A DNA stretch of 64,000 nucleotides, taken from positions 434,001 through 498,000 of the forward strand of contig CANMBD010000001.1 in the NCBI GenBank assembly GCA_947495985.1, written 5' to 3'. The notes beneath the pieces are model-generated. The model searched no databases and was not told the origin of the DNA. It saw only the letters and a list, made by a program, of their open reading frames with translations. This DNA is from an uncultured Sphingomonadaceae bacterium. GTDB lineage: Bacteria; Pseudomonadota; Alphaproteobacteria; Sphingomonadales; Sphingomonadaceae. Of this stretch, positions 55,359 through 64,000 are shown one piece after another; within the stretch, counting starts at the first letter, position 1, and every line of letters starts with the position of its first letter. The translations under genes were made by a program, and so were the position numbers.

Positions 55359-57065
55359 ATGACTATGGAACATGATCTGGTGATCCGGGGAGGTACTATT
55401 GCCGACGGCAGTGGCGGCGCGCTTATCGAAGGTGACATAGCTGTTTCCGATGGTAAAATCTCTGTCATAGGAGAGGTCACCGGTCATGGGCGCGAAGAAA
55501 TTGATGCGACCGACCGGATTGTCACACCGGGCTTTATCGACGTGCATACGCATTATGACGGGCAGTGCATCTGGGCGGAAGAATTAAGTCCTTCATCCTC
55601 ACACGGCGTAACAACCGCGGTAATGGGTAATTGCGGTGTCGGGTTCGCTCCGTGCCGAAAAGACGACCATGATCTGCTGATCAATGTCATGGAAGGGGTC
55701 GAGGATATACCCGGTGTCGTGATGGCGGACGGTTTGCCATGGAACTGGGAAACATTCCCGGAATATCTGGATATTGTGGCGAAGGGCAAACGCGATATTG
55801 ATGTCGCCGCCTATCTGCCGCATTCTCCGCTCCGGGTATATGCCATGGGTGAGCGCGGCGCTTCTCGAGAACCGGCCAATGATGATGATCTGGCACTTAT
55901 GCGCAAGCTTTCGAAAGAGGCGATAGAAGCGGGTGCGCTGGGTTTTGCCACTTCGCGATTGTCGATTCACAAAACAGCAGATGGCGGAAGTATTCCGACA
56001 TTCGAGGCTGATGTTCAGGAGCTGGAAGCGATTTGCAGCGGCATGGCGGATGCCGGGACCGGAACGTTTCAGGTCGTGCTTGATGCCTTTGTTGGCTGGG
56101 ACAAGGAATATAAAGTGATCGAGCGGGTGGTTGAGGCGAGCGGCCGACCTGCGACCTTTACATTGGCCTCGGGGAATGATGGCCCGCCACGCTGGCGCAA
56201 GGTGCTCGACATGATCGATCAAACCAATGCCAGTGGCGGCAAGGCCACGGCGCAGATTATGCCGCGCCCGATTGGCTTGATCGCGGGTCTGGAACTGACC
56301 GTGCATCCTTTCGTGCTTTGTCCGAGTTGGTCCAAAATTGCCGACTCGTCTGTGGAGGAGCAGGTTGCTGCGATGCGTGATCCACAATTGCGTCAGGCCT
56401 TGATTACCGAGGATTTCGAAAAGGGTCATCCGTTTAACGAGCTGGCCCGGGACTGGAACTGGCTGTTCCCGCTGGCTGATCCGCCAGATTATGCCCCGCC
56501 AAAGGAAATGAGCATGGCTGGGCAGGCAAAGGCCAAAGGCTGTTCGCCGCAGGAAATCGCCTATGACCGGCTGTTGGAAACAGAGGGCAAAGGATTGTTC
56601 CTTGCCGCGCTGGGTAATTATGAGGATGCCACGCTTGATAGTGCGCATGAAATGCTCAGCCATCCGCATTGCATTCCCGGTCTCGGCGATGGCGGCGCGC
56701 ATTATGGCGCGATATGCGATGCCAGCTATTCAACCTTTTTGCTGACGCAATTTGTGCAAAACCCCGGCAGTCTCCGCTTTGACCTTGCCGAGGCGGTGCA
56801 TATGCTGTCGCACAAGGCTGCCAAAGCGGTCGGACTGCCTGAGCGCGGCTTACTGAAGCCGGGCGCCAAAGCCGATATCAATGTGATCAACTTGGAAGGT
56901 CTGAAATTGCACCTGCCGGAAATTGTAAATGACCTTCCTGCAGGCGGTCAGCGTCTTCATCAACGCGCCACCGGTTATGATGCCACGATTGTTTCCGGCG
57001 AAGTGATCCGTAGATTTGACCAGTCAACCGGCGCAAGGCCCGGGCAGTTAATCAGGAACGCTTAA
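55359..57065 (+). CDS. amidohydrolase family protein (D-aminoacylase-like)
   Basis: A 568-residue metal-dependent hydrolase. The N-terminal LVIRGGTIADGSGG and TPGFIDVHTHYDGQ (metal-binding His pair) and SSHGVTTAVMGNCGVGFAP are those of the N-acyl-D-amino-acid deacylase group; a late GDGGAHYG supplies the catalytic Asp region. It is longer than E. coli-type D-aminoacylases and belongs to the large sphingomonad subgroup of unknown substrate. ATG 55359 follows GAGGA; ATGs at 55350 and 55365 are alternatives. A likely operon with the MAPEG gene. Confidence 0.85.
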   Translation: MTMEHDLVIRGGTIADGSGGALIEGDIAVSDGKISVIGEVTGHGREEIDATDRIVTPGFIDVHTHYDGQCIWAEELSPSSSHGVTTAVMGNCGVGFAPCRKDDHDLLINVMEGVEDIPGVVMADGLPWNWETFPEYLDIVAKGKRDIDVAAYLPHSPLRVYAMGERGASREPANDDDLALMRKLSKEAIEAGALGFATSRLSIHKTADGGSIPTFEADVQELEAICSGMADAGTGTFQVVLDAFVGWDKEYKVIERVVEASGRPATFTLASGNDGPPRWRKVLDMIDQTNASGGKATAQIMPRPIGLIAGLELTVHPFVLCPSWSKIADSSVEEQVAAMRDPQLRQALITEDFEKGHPFNELARDWNWLFPLADPPDYAPPKEMSMAGQAKAKGCSPQEIAYDRLLETEGKGLFLAALGNYEDATLDSAHEMLSHPHCIPGLGDGGAHYGAICDASYSTFLLTQFVQNPGSLRFDLAEAVHMLSHKAAKAVGLPERGLLKPGAKADINVINLEGLKLHLPEIVNDLPAGGQRLHQRATGYDATIVSGEVIRRFDQSTGARPGQLIRNA

Positions 57066-57070
57066 CGGTG

Positions 57071-57095
57071 AAGACAGGCCAATTAGTCCTGTCTT
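57071..57095 (+). terminator. hairpin after the amidohydrolase gene
   Basis: AAGACAGG (57071-57078) and CCTGTCTT (57088-57095) pair perfectly around a 9-nt loop, 6 nt after the stop codon. A TTTT tract follows only after GCCGCG. Likely end of the MAPEG-amidohydrolase transcript. Confidence 0.6.
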
Positions 57096-57162
57096 GCCGC
57101 GTTTTCGAAGTTTAGGCTTGCATTTCGCGGCGCATCGCTCTAACGGCACGCTCATTCCACAT

Positions 57163-57224
57163 GGAAAGCGCTCATACCGGTGCTGATACCGGCCTTTCAG
57201 GTCGTTTGAGGTTCTCAGCTTTCC
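57163..57224 (+). promoter_or_regulatory. structured leader of rpsB, candidate S2 autoregulation element
   Basis: In the leader upstream of rpsB, GGAAAGC (57163-57169) can pair with GCTTTCC (57218-57224), enclosing a hairpin CCGGT-GCTGAT-ACCGG (57177-57192). The closing helix ends 17 nt before the AAGGAG ribosome site. Ribosomal protein S2 represses its own mRNA through leader structures in gammaproteobacteria; a similar role here is inferred from position and foldability only. Confidence 0.4.
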
Positions 57225-57253
57225 AGAGGCATAACCGGATAAGGAGAAGTACT

Positions 57254-58291
57254 ATGGCGGCCCCTGTCGTCACCCTACAGCAATTGATTGAAGCCGGATC
57301 GCATTTCGGCCACCAGACCCACCGCTGGAACCCGAAGATGAAACCATATATCTTCGGTGCCCGCAACGGCGTCCATATTCTTGACCTTTCGCAGAGTGTT
57401 CCTTTGTTCGCTCGTGCGCTTGATTTCATTGCCAATGCAGTGTCTTCCGGCGGCAAGGTTCTGTTCGTTGGTACCAAGCGTCAGGCGCAAGAGCCTATCG
57501 CAGAAGCAGCGCGGATGAGCGGACAGCATTTCGTCAACCATCGCTGGCTCGGCGGCATGCTGACCAACTGGAAAACCATTTCCAACTCGATCCGCCGGAT
57601 GAAGACGCTCGAAGAGCAGCTTTCCGGTGACATGGCTGGCTTCACCAAGAAAGAAGCCCTGCAGATGACGCGTGAGCGTGATAAGCTGGAACTGTCTTTG
57701 GGCGGTATCCGCGACATGGGCGGCATTCCCGACGTGATGTTCGTAATCGACGCGAACAAGGAAGAGCTCGCCATTAAGGAAGCCAATGTTCTGGGTATTC
57801 CGGTTGTTGCGATCCTCGACTCCAACGTCGACCCCAGCAACATCGCATTCCCGGTTCCCGGCAATGATGATGCGGCGCGCGCCATTCGTCTTTACTGTGA
57901 GTCCGTGGCTGCGGCTGCGACCAAGGGCGGGCAGGAAGCTGCTGTTGCATCGGGTAAAGACCTGGGTGCAGAAGTAGCTCCACCGGTAGAAGCGATTGTG
58001 TCCAGTGAAGCCAACGCAAGTGCAATGGCTGCTGGCGAAGCGGCTGCGGTTGCAGAGATTGTCGAAGCGGCTCCCGCTGAAGCGCCTGCGGCTGAAGAAG
58101 CGCCTGCTGCAGAAGAAAAACCAACAGAAGAAAAGCCAGCTGCAGAAGCAAAAGCTCCGGCCAAAAAGCCAGCAGCGAAAAAGGCTCCGGCAAAAAAAGC
58201 TGCTGCGAAAAAGGCACCTGCCAAGAAAGCGCCAGCCAAGAAAGCTGCCGCTAAAAAGGACGACGACAAGAAAGCCGACGAAAAGGCTTAA
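57254..58291 (+). CDS. rpsB: 30S ribosomal protein S2 with Lys/Ala-rich tail
   Basis: A 345-residue S2. Residues 1-240 are normal: [29 protein letters not shown] start, [23 protein letters not shown], and [31 protein letters not shown]. Beyond about residue 240 an extra 100 residues follow: first Ala/Glu-rich, then [22 protein letters not shown] repeats resembling histone H1 or bacterial Hc1 tails. E. coli S2 is 241 residues. The ATG at 57254 has AAGGAG. First gene of the rpsB-tsf-pyrH-frr-uppS-cdsA-dxr-rseP run. Confidence 0.97.
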   Translation: MAAPVVTLQQLIEAGSHFGHQTHRWNPKMKPYIFGARNGVHILDLSQSVPLFARALDFIANAVSSGGKVLFVGTKRQAQEPIAEAARMSGQHFVNHRWLGGMLTNWKTISNSIRRMKTLEEQLSGDMAGFTKKEALQMTRERDKLELSLGGIRDMGGIPDVMFVIDANKEELAIKEANVLGIPVVAILDSNVDPSNIAFPVPGNDDAARAIRLYCESVAAAATKGGQEAAVASGKDLGAEVAPPVEAIVSSEANASAMAAGEAAAVAEIVEAAPAEAPAAEEAPAAEEKPTEEKPAAEAKAPAKKPAAKKAPAKKAAAKKAPAKKAPAKKAAAKKDDDKKADEKA

Positions 58292-58340
58292 GCTTGAAGC
58301 GTCTTGGTGCGGTCATATATTGACTGCATAGGAAAATGGC

Positions 58341-58373
58341 GGGGCGGCATCGGTGCTGCCCCTTCATTTTATT
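58341..58373 (+). terminator. hairpin terminator or attenuator between rpsB and tsf
   Basis: GGGGCGGCA (58341-58349) and TGCTGCCCC (58354-58362) pair with one G-U around a TCGG tetraloop, followed by TTCATTTTATT. It should partly end transcripts after rpsB and lower read-through into tsf. Confidence 0.7.
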
Positions 58374-58416
58374 AAAAGCATATCATTCTCACACACGAAA
58401 ATTGAGGAACAAAAAA

Positions 58417-59340
58417 ATGGCTATTACCGCAGCAGCAGTGAAAGAACTGCGCGAGCGCACCGGCGCTGGCATGATGGATTGCAAAAAAGCATTGAACGAA
58501 ACAAATGGCGACGTGGAAGCAGCTGTAGATTTGCTGCGCACCAAGGGCCTTGCTGCCGCTCAGAAGAAATCCAGCCGTACCGCGGCTGAAGGTCTGGTTG
58601 GCGTGGCCGTATCCGGCACCAAAGGCGTTGCTGTTGAGGTAAACAGTGAAACCGACTTTGTTGCCAAGAATGACCAGTTCCAGGGCTTTGTAACCGGCGT
58701 GACCGAAGTTGCACTGGGCCTGGGCAGCGATGATGTCGAAGCTCTGGCAGCGGCAGACTATCCTGCTGGCGGTACGGTTCAGGACACCCTGACCAACAAT
58801 ATCGCGACCATTGGCGAAAATCAGGCGATCCGCCGGATGAAAACTGTTGCAGTCAGCAGCGGCACCGTTGTTCCATATATCCACAATGCTGTGACACCTA
58901 CGATGGGCAAAATCGGCGTGCTGGTCGCGCTGGAAAGCACAGCGGGCGCAGATGTTCTGGAGCCACTCGGCAAGCAGATCGCGATGCATATTGCTGCGGC
59001 CTTCCCATTGGCGCTGAACGCTGATGGCCTGGATCAGGACATGCTGGAGCGCGAGCGCGCAATTGCCGCTGAGAAAGCCGCTGAATCCGGCAAGCCAGCT
59101 AATATCGTCGAGAAAATGGTCGACGGCGCGATGGCGAAATTTGCCAAAGAAAACGCGCTGCTCAGCCAGATTTTTGTCATGGATAACAAGACACCAATCG
59201 CTCAGGTTGTCGAGCAGGCAGGCAAGGATGCTGGTGCTGAAATCAAGCTGACCGAATATGTTCGCTTTCAGCTTGGCGAAGGTATCGAGAAGAAAGAAGA
59301 AGATTTTGCAGCGGAAGTGGCTGCAACGCTCGGAAGTTAA
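58417..59340 (+). CDS. tsf: elongation factor Ts
   Basis: A 307-residue guanine nucleotide exchange factor for EF-Tu. The N-terminal UBA-like module [18 protein letters not shown] (residues about 9-26) and the TDFVAKN signature ([12 protein letters not shown]) are clear, with the dimerisation core and C-terminal [11 protein letters not shown]. The ATG at 58417 has GAGGA upstream; the frame to 58336 runs through the hairpin and is not used. Follows rpsB as in nearly all bacteria. Confidence 0.98.
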   Translation: MAITAAAVKELRERTGAGMMDCKKALNETNGDVEAAVDLLRTKGLAAAQKKSSRTAAEGLVGVAVSGTKGVAVEVNSETDFVAKNDQFQGFVTGVTEVALGLGSDDVEALAAADYPAGGTVQDTLTNNIATIGENQAIRRMKTVAVSSGTVVPYIHNAVTPTMGKIGVLVALESTAGADVLEPLGKQIAMHIAAAFPLALNADGLDQDMLERERAIAAEKAAESGKPANIVEKMVDGAMAKFAKENALLSQIFVMDNKTPIAQVVEQAGKDAGAEIKLTEYVRFQLGEGIEKKEEDFAAEVAATLGS

Positions 59341-59389
59341 ACAACCAAATTTGCGTCCAAATATCAGTTGGGCGCATTAACACTTGGCG

Positions 59390-59423
59390 CAATGGCGCGG
59401 ACTATCTATGGTCTGCGCCATTG
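59390..59423 (+). terminator. hairpin between tsf and pyrH
   Basis: CAATGGCGCGGAC (59390-59402) and GTCTGCGCCATTG (59411-59423) pair over 13 bp with one G-U, loop 8 nt. Only a short T-rich stretch (TCGTATTT) follows. Probably a partial terminator after tsf. Confidence 0.5.
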
Positions 59424-59468
59424 TCGTATTTGGTGCTGATACGTGACAGTTAGCGGGATGGAGTTTGC

Positions 59469-60191
59469 ATGAAAAGACCAGCGTTTAAGCGCATTTTGCT
59501 GAAACTTTCTGGCGAGGCGTTGATGGGGTCCGGAGAATTCGGAATCGATCCGGAAACCGTGAATCGGATCGCGGCCGAAGTGAAGTCTGCGAAAGAAGCA
59601 GGTTATGAGTTATGTCTCGTCGTTGGCGGCGGGAACATATTCCGCGGACTGGCAGCAGCGGCTAAAGGTTTCGACCGGACGAGCGCCGACTATATGGGCA
59701 TGCTGGCCACAGTGATGAATGCGCTGGCCGTGCAAAATGCGCTCGAACAAATGGGTTGTGACACACGGGTTTTGTCAGCCATTCCAATGGCAAGCGTTTG
59801 CGAACCCTATATTCGCCGCAAAGCAGTCCGGCATCTGGAAAAAGGCCGAATCGTTATATTCGCGGCAGGCACCGGTAATCCGTATTTCACGACTGATACA
59901 GCCGCGGCCTTGCGCGCGGCGGAAATGGGCTGTGAAGCTCTGTTTAAAGGGACTAGCGTGGACGGTGTCTATGACGCTGACCCGAAAACCAATCCGGATG
60001 CGACACGCTATGATGCGCTGAGCTTCGATCAGGTGCTGACCGACAATTTGAAGGTGATGGATGCCAGTGCTGTCGCGCTGTGCCGCGAAAATAATATTCC
60101 GATTGTTGTTTTTACCATCCGTGAGCAAGGCAATCTGGCGACCGTCCTTGGCGGCGGCGGTACGGCGACCATCGTCGGTGCAACAGAATAG
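59469..60191 (+). CDS. pyrH: UMP kinase
   Basis: A 240-residue amino-acid-kinase-fold enzyme converting UMP to [16 protein letters not shown] (residues 8-20), [10 protein letters not shown] and the [19 protein letters not shown] helix are diagnostic, as is [20 protein letters not shown]. It is regulated by GTP and UTP in known enzymes. GGAG stands before the ATG. frr follows after 19 nt, the usual order. Confidence 0.98.
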   Translation: MKRPAFKRILLKLSGEALMGSGEFGIDPETVNRIAAEVKSAKEAGYELCLVVGGGNIFRGLAAAAKGFDRTSADYMGMLATVMNALAVQNALEQMGCDTRVLSAIPMASVCEPYIRRKAVRHLEKGRIVIFAAGTGNPYFTTDTAAALRAAEMGCEALFKGTSVDGVYDADPKTNPDATRYDALSFDQVLTDNLKVMDASAVALCRENNIPIVVFTIREQGNLATVLGGGGTATIVGATE

Positions 60192-60210
60192 ATATTGGGA
60201 GAATTGAGCG

Positions 60211-60768
60211 ATGGCACAATATGATAAAGGCAGCCTTGAAAAGAGGATGAATGCTTCTCTTGAGGCTTTGAAGCATGATCTGAGCGGATTGCGGACCGGG
60301 CGTGCCAACACGGCGTTGCTCGATAGCATCACGGTAGAAGTTTATGGTGCAAAGATGCCGCTCAACCAGGTGGCAACAGTGTCCGTGCCGGAGCCCCGCA
60401 TGCTGTCTATTCAAGTCTGGGACAAGGGCAACATTCAGCCAGTGGAAAAAGCTGTACGGTCCGCGGGATTGGGTCTTAATCCTATGGTTGATGGCCCCAA
60501 TATCCGGCTGCCCATTCCCGACCTGACCGAAGAACGCCGTAAAGAGCTGGCCAAGATGACAGGCCAGTTTGCCGAAAAAGCACGGATTGCAATCCGCAAT
60601 GTCCGGCGCGATGGCATGGATGACATTAAAGCCGATGAGAACAAGAAGGAAATCGGAGAGGACGACAAGAAACGTCTCGAAACCGAGGTCCAGAAACTGA
60701 CCGATGATATGATTGCCGATGCCGACAAACTGGCATCTGCGAAGGAACAGGAAATCCTGACACAGTGA
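60211..60768 (+). CDS. frr: ribosome recycling factor
   Basis: A 185-residue protein that, with EF-G, splits post-termination ribosomes. LSGLRTGRANTALLDSITVEVYG (residues about 24-46), PEPRMLSIQVWDKG and IRLPIPDLTEERRKEL are family hallmarks. Normal length, GGGAGA ribosome site. Its stop codon overlaps the uppS start (GTGA), coupling the two. Confidence 0.98.
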   Translation: MAQYDKGSLEKRMNASLEALKHDLSGLRTGRANTALLDSITVEVYGAKMPLNQVATVSVPEPRMLSIQVWDKGNIQPVEKAVRSAGLGLNPMVDGPNIRLPIPDLTEERRKELAKMTGQFAEKARIAIRNVRRDGMDDIKADENKKEIGEDDKKRLETEVQKLTDDMIADADKLASAKEQEILTQ

Positions 60769-61532
60769 GGCTGGCGCCATCCAAGAAAGGATCAATCGAT
60801 CCAGATGCGCAGGGATCACACGTAGCTGACCTGACCTATGGCGCGCGTCACGTTGCCATCATTATGGACGGCAATGGTCGCTGGGCAAAAAAGAAACATT
60901 TGCCTCGGGCAATGGGTCATAAAAAAGGTGTGGAGACTGTTCGTAATATTGTTCGGGTTGCAGGAGAAATGGGTATCGAGGCGCTGACCCTCTATGCTTT
61001 CTCTTCAGAAAACTGGAGCAGGCCAGCTGATGAAATCACTGATCTGATGGGTTTGCTCCGCCAATACATCCAGTCGGACATCGATGAATTTGACGAAAAC
61101 GGCATTCGCCTGAAGGTCATTGGCAATTACAAGGCACTCGACAGCGACATTGTGCAATTGATCGACAATGCCCTTGAGCGGACGGCTGATAACGACAAGA
61201 TGACTCTCGCCATTGCTTTGAATTATGGTGCACAGGACGAAATGCTGAGGGCGGTGCAGAATATTGCGGAGGCTGTGAAGCGGGGTGATGTGGAGCCAGA
61301 TCAGATCAATATCAGTCATATGTCCGGAGCCCTGGATACAGCCGGACTGCCACCGCTTGATCTTTTGATCCGTACATCTGGTGAATTGCGTCTTTCCAAT
61401 TTCCTGCTTTGGCAGGCGGCTTATTCCGAGCTCTATTTTACTGATGCCCTATGGCCAGACTTTGATAAAAGGGAGCTGCAGCGCGCTTTGAAATCATTTG
61501 GGGACCGGGAACGCCGTTTCGGCGGACGTTGA
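60765..61532 (+). CDS. uppS: isoprenyl transferase (undecaprenyl diphosphate synthase)
   Basis: A 255-residue cis-prenyltransferase making the C55 lipid carrier for peptidoglycan and other glycans. HVAIIMDGNGRWAKKK (residues about 28-43; catalytic Asp in MDGNGRW), LTLYAFSSENWSRP and LLIRTSGELRLSNFLLWQAAYSELYF are all present. The start is GTG at 60765 overlapping the frr stop by 4 nt. cdsA begins 3 nt after its stop. Confidence 0.97.
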   Translation: MRLAPSKKGSIDPDAQGSHVADLTYGARHVAIIMDGNGRWAKKKHLPRAMGHKKGVETVRNIVRVAGEMGIEALTLYAFSSENWSRPADEITDLMGLLRQYIQSDIDEFDENGIRLKVIGNYKALDSDIVQLIDNALERTADNDKMTLAIALNYGAQDEMLRAVQNIAEAVKRGDVEPDQINISHMSGALDTAGLPPLDLLIRTSGELRLSNFLLWQAAYSELYFTDALWPDFDKRELQRALKSFGDRERRFGGR

Positions 61533-61535
61533 GTC

Positions 61536-62342
61536 ATGAACGATCCCGCCAGTCCTGTGAAAAAGCCGCCGAATGAACTGTTGACCCGGATCATTGTCGG
61601 CGTTGCTCTGGTGGCAGTAACGGTCGTTACGCTTGTAATGGGCGACCATGAAATTGGCAGGCACGCCTTGTGGTTTTTGGTGATATTAATGTCACTGGGC
61701 ATAATGTCTGAATGGGCCGAACTGACTGGGCGGCTAGAGAATAAGCGCCTTGCCCTTTACGCTCTCTCTGTTCCTCTGGCTATCATGTCATATCTGGCCG
61801 CCGGCCCGTCGTTTCTTGCGCTGGGACTGCTATTGGGTGCGGCAATGTTCATCGCGGTTTTTGACCGCTCGATAAAATTGTCTCTAGGGATAATTTATGC
61901 TGGATTACCAGCACTTTCTGTCTTGTATCTGCGAGGAACTGATAACGGGTTGCTCATTCTGTTCTGGACGCTGGCATTGGTCTGGGCGACGGATATTGGT
62001 GCCTATTTTTCCGGCCGTGCGATCGGCGGACCAAAGCTGGCACCAACATATAGCCCAAACAAAACCTGGGCGGGATTGATCGGGGGCGTGATTGTGACAG
62101 CCTTGTTCAGTTTTGCCCTGCACGTTTACTTTCAACTGCCGTTCCGTCTGGTCCTGCTGAGCATTCCGCTGGCTGTGCTCGCTCAAATGGGAGACTTGTT
62201 TGAGAGCCAGATGAAACGCCGGGCAGGGGTCAAGGATAGCGGCACCATATTCCCCGGCCACGGCGGAGTTATGGACAGGCTGGATGGCCTGATTCCGGTC
62301 GCACCTGTTGTTGCGATCATCATATTATTTGGCGGCCAATGA
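61536..62342 (+). CDS. cdsA: phosphatidate cytidylyltransferase
   Basis: A 268-residue membrane enzyme with about seven TMs that makes CDP-diacylglycerol, the precursor used by PssA. The family signature SPNKTWAGLIGG and the C-terminal KRRAGVKDSGTIFPGHGGVMDRLDG are intact. Its stop overlaps the dxr start by ATGA. This order, uppS-cdsA-dxr-rseP, is standard in proteobacteria. Confidence 0.96.
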   Translation: MNDPASPVKKPPNELLTRIIVGVALVAVTVVTLVMGDHEIGRHALWFLVILMSLGIMSEWAELTGRLENKRLALYALSVPLAIMSYLAAGPSFLALGLLLGAAMFIAVFDRSIKLSLGIIYAGLPALSVLYLRGTDNGLLILFWTLALVWATDIGAYFSGRAIGGPKLAPTYSPNKTWAGLIGGVIVTALFSFALHVYFQLPFRLVLLSIPLAVLAQMGDLFESQMKRRAGVKDSGTIFPGHGGVMDRLDGLIPVAPVVAIIILFGGQ

Positions 62343-63511
62343 ACCACGCATCACTCAGAACTGTTTCCATATTCGGGGCCACCGGCTCTGTCGGTACATC
62401 CACGCTCGACCTTATTCGGTTGGAGCGTGACAAATATCGCATTCTTGCACTTTCCGCGAATAGCAATGCTGAAGAGCTGGCGAAGCTGGCCATTGAATTT
62501 GACGCTGAGATTGCCGTTATTGCGGATAGCAATCAGTATGAAGCTCTGAAAAGCCTGCTAGCCGGCACAAAAACCGAAGTTGCCGCCGGACCGGACAGGC
62601 TGGTTGATGCTGCTGCGCTGAGTGCTGACTGGACAATGGCAGCAATTGTCGGCTGTGCCGGATTGCCGCCGACATTGGCGGCGTTGAAGTGCGGAAAGAC
62701 AGTAGCGCTGGCTAATAAAGAGGCTCTGGTTTCCGCTGGTGCGTTGATGATGGCGCAGGCCAGAGAAGCTGGTGCAACGCTGTTACCAGTGGACTCGGAA
62801 CATAACGCAATCTTCCAGTCCTTACAGGGCGGGCGCGTTGATCAGGTTCGCAAGATTACGCTTACGGCCAGCGGCGGACCTTTCCGAACATGGTCCAAAG
62901 AACAAATGGCGTCGGTTACTCCAGAGCAGGCCGTGGCGCATCCCAATTGGGATATGGGTGCCAAGATATCTGTCGATAGCGCCACCATGATGAACAAGGG
63001 GCTTGAGCTGATCGAGGCCCATCATCTGTTTCCGGTTGGTTTGGAGAATATTGATATATTGGTCCATCCACAATCGGTTATCCATTCCATGGTGGAATAT
63101 AAGGACCGGTCCACATTGGCGCAGTTGGGGTCGCCGGATATGCGCATTCCCATCGCCAGCGCGCTGGCCTGGCCAGAACGCATGACAACTGACTGTTTGC
63201 CGCTTGATCTGGCCAAAATCACACGCTTGGACTTTGAAACGCCTGATCATGATCGCTTTCCAGCAATAAAGCTGGCGCGTGACGCCATAGAGGCCGGTGG
63301 TGCGGTTCCGGCTATATTGAATGCAGCCAATGAAATTGCGGTTGCAGCCTTCCTGAAGAGCGATGTTCAGTTTCTGGAAATCACTGAGATTGTATCGCGC
63401 ATTATTGACAGCTATAGCCCGCCGGTACCCAATGATCTTGTGGATATTTTTGGGATTGATAGAGAAGCGCGGGAACGAACCGCCGCCATGATTGAGGATG
63501 TTAGAGTTTGA
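62339..63511 (+). CDS. dxr: 1-deoxy-D-xylulose 5-phosphate reductoisomerase
   Basis: A 390-residue NADPH-dependent enzyme, the second step of the non-mevalonate isoprenoid pathway, giving MEP. NADPH site SIFGATGSVGTSTLDLI (residues about 10-26), the LANKEALVSAG segment, PVDSEHNAIFQ (metal and substrate binding) and TASGGPFR are diagnostic. Supplies isoprenoids to UppS upstream. ATG overlaps the cdsA stop; its own stop overlaps the TTG start of rseP. Confidence 0.98.
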   Translation: MNHASLRTVSIFGATGSVGTSTLDLIRLERDKYRILALSANSNAEELAKLAIEFDAEIAVIADSNQYEALKSLLAGTKTEVAAGPDRLVDAAALSADWTMAAIVGCAGLPPTLAALKCGKTVALANKEALVSAGALMMAQAREAGATLLPVDSEHNAIFQSLQGGRVDQVRKITLTASGGPFRTWSKEQMASVTPEQAVAHPNWDMGAKISVDSATMMNKGLELIEAHHLFPVGLENIDILVHPQSVIHSMVEYKDRSTLAQLGSPDMRIPIASALAWPERMTTDCLPLDLAKITRLDFETPDHDRFPAIKLARDAIEAGGAVPAILNAANEIAVAAFLKSDVQFLEITEIVSRIIDSYSPPVPNDLVDIFGIDREARERTAAMIEDVRV

Positions 63512-64000
63512 CTGAAAATCCAGGCATATTGCTGACTTTATTTGCTTTTTTGCTCACTATCGGTGTGCTCGTCTTCATACATGAAATGGGGCACTATCTG
63601 GTTGGACGCTGGTGCGGCGTAAAAGCTGATACATTTGCCATCGGTTTCGGCAAAGAACTGGTTGGCTGGAATGACAAGCGCGGCACCAGATGGAAAATAT
63701 GCGCATTGCCACTTGGCGGCTATGTTCAGTTTGCTGGCGATATGGATCCCGCCAGTACACCCGGCGACGATTGGCTGAAGCTGCCTCCGGAAGAACGCAA
63801 TCAAACCTTTCAGTCTAAATCCTTATGGCAAAGGGCTGCGATTGTTTTTGCAGGACCAGCGATTAATTTCCTTTTTGCCATTTTGATTTTGGCGGGTTTT
63901 GCTCTGACTTTTGGAGAACCTTACAGGTCGCCCGTAGCTTTTGTGCCGGCTGCCAATTCCGCAGCTGAACAAATGGGAATTCAGGAAGGTGACGTATTTG
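63508..64000 (+). CDS. rseP: RIP metalloprotease RseP (3' end cut by window)
   Basis: The first 164 codons of a site-2 protease that cuts membrane-bound anti-sigma factors and signal-peptide remnants. TM1 carries the zinc motif HEMGH in GVLVFIHEMGHYLVGR (about residues 20-35), followed by GFGKELVGW, LPLGGYVQFAGD and a second hydrophobic segment. The PDZ domain begins near the window end. It starts with TTG at 63508 inside the dxr stop (TTGA), so translation depends on dxr. The partner LDYP-type motif lies outside the window. Confidence 0.93.
   Translation, partial: MTENPGILLTLFAFLLTIGVLVFIHEMGHYLVGRWCGVKADTFAIGFGKELVGWNDKRGTRWKICALPLGGYVQFAGDMDPASTPGDDWLKLPPEERNQTFQSKSLWQRAAIVFAGPAINFLFAILILAGFALTFGEPYRSPVAFVPAANSAAEQMGIQEGDVF

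Noticed and set aside
1..64000. CRISPR array, prophage, transposase or integrase genes
   Set aside because: No regularly spaced direct-repeat array and no protein with transposase, integrase or phage structural motifs was found on reading both strands.

Overview
The window is an ordinary chromosomal segment of an alphaproteobacterium, most probably a sphingomonad (Sphingomonadales, of the Sphingopyxis / Sphingorhabdus / Parasphingorhabdus type). This is inferred from gene content and order, not from a database search. The supporting signs are a PopZ-type DUF2497 gene near valS, a pcm-tolC pair, ppx-rlmE, RNase E with an acidic insert in its S1 domain, a dapA-smpB-DUF2062-cckA-recA run, a rpsB-tsf-pyrH-frr-uppS-cdsA-dxr-rseP run, and LexA sites of the alphaproteobacterial direct-repeat form GTTC-N7-GTTC. 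No insertion sequence, prophage, integrase or CRISPR array was seen.

Layout. 1-4.5 kb: a truncated thioesterase and a spinster-like MFS transporter, divergent from a two-gene cassette resembling the phage N4 receptor / exopolysaccharide pair NfrB-NfrA. 4.5-8.7 kb: TauE/SafE permease with a TIGR02186 partner, a HerA-type ATPase and a small periplasmic repeat protein. 8.7-17.2 kb (minus strand): valS, an enoyl-CoA hydratase-like protein, an S9 peptidase, popZ-like DUF2497, tolC-like and pcm. 17.4-20.5 kb: tRNA-Cys, a lipoprotein cytochrome c, tRNA-Gln, ppx and rlmE, then an intergenic tract of iterated short repeats. 20.8-26 kb (minus): DsbA-like thioredoxin, M48 protease with TPRs, RNase E. 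26.5-33.4 kb (plus): amidase, PBP1A, outer-membrane beta-barrel, lepA. 33.4-38.3 kb (minus): a lipoprotein-like methyltransferase, then an accessory-looking cluster (AraC regulator, NmrA-like reductase, a 38-aa membrane peptide, DUF1772 protein, serine hydrolase). 38.4-46.1 kb: slt, dapA, smpB, DUF2062, cckA, recA. 46.3-54.5 kb: GST, alaS, a CPA2 antiporter, icd, psd and pssA. 54.4-57 kb: a small LexA-controlled membrane protein, MAPEG protein, amidohydrolase. 57.2-64 kb: the translation / isoprenoid / envelope operon, cut inside rseP.

Functional themes are cell-envelope building (PBP1A, amidase, Slt, UppS, CdsA, Psd, PssA, TolC, RseP), translation (ValS, AlaS, LepA, S2, EF-Ts, RRF, SmpB, RlmE), cell-cycle control (CckA, PopZ-like) and the SOS response (RecA and the small membrane protein).

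The most interesting signal is at 54430-54733. An 80-residue single-TM protein on the minus strand has a near-consensus promoter covered by four GTTC/GAAC half-sites spaced exactly 11 bp apart. This marks it as a candidate SOS-induced membrane protein, possibly a division inhibitor. Other leads are the NfrBA-like cassette with its operator-like repeat, the 38-aa coupled peptide in the AraC/NmrA/DUF1772 operon, the exported methyltransferase, the histone-like tail of S2 with a structured rpsB leader, and the repeat tract after rlmE.
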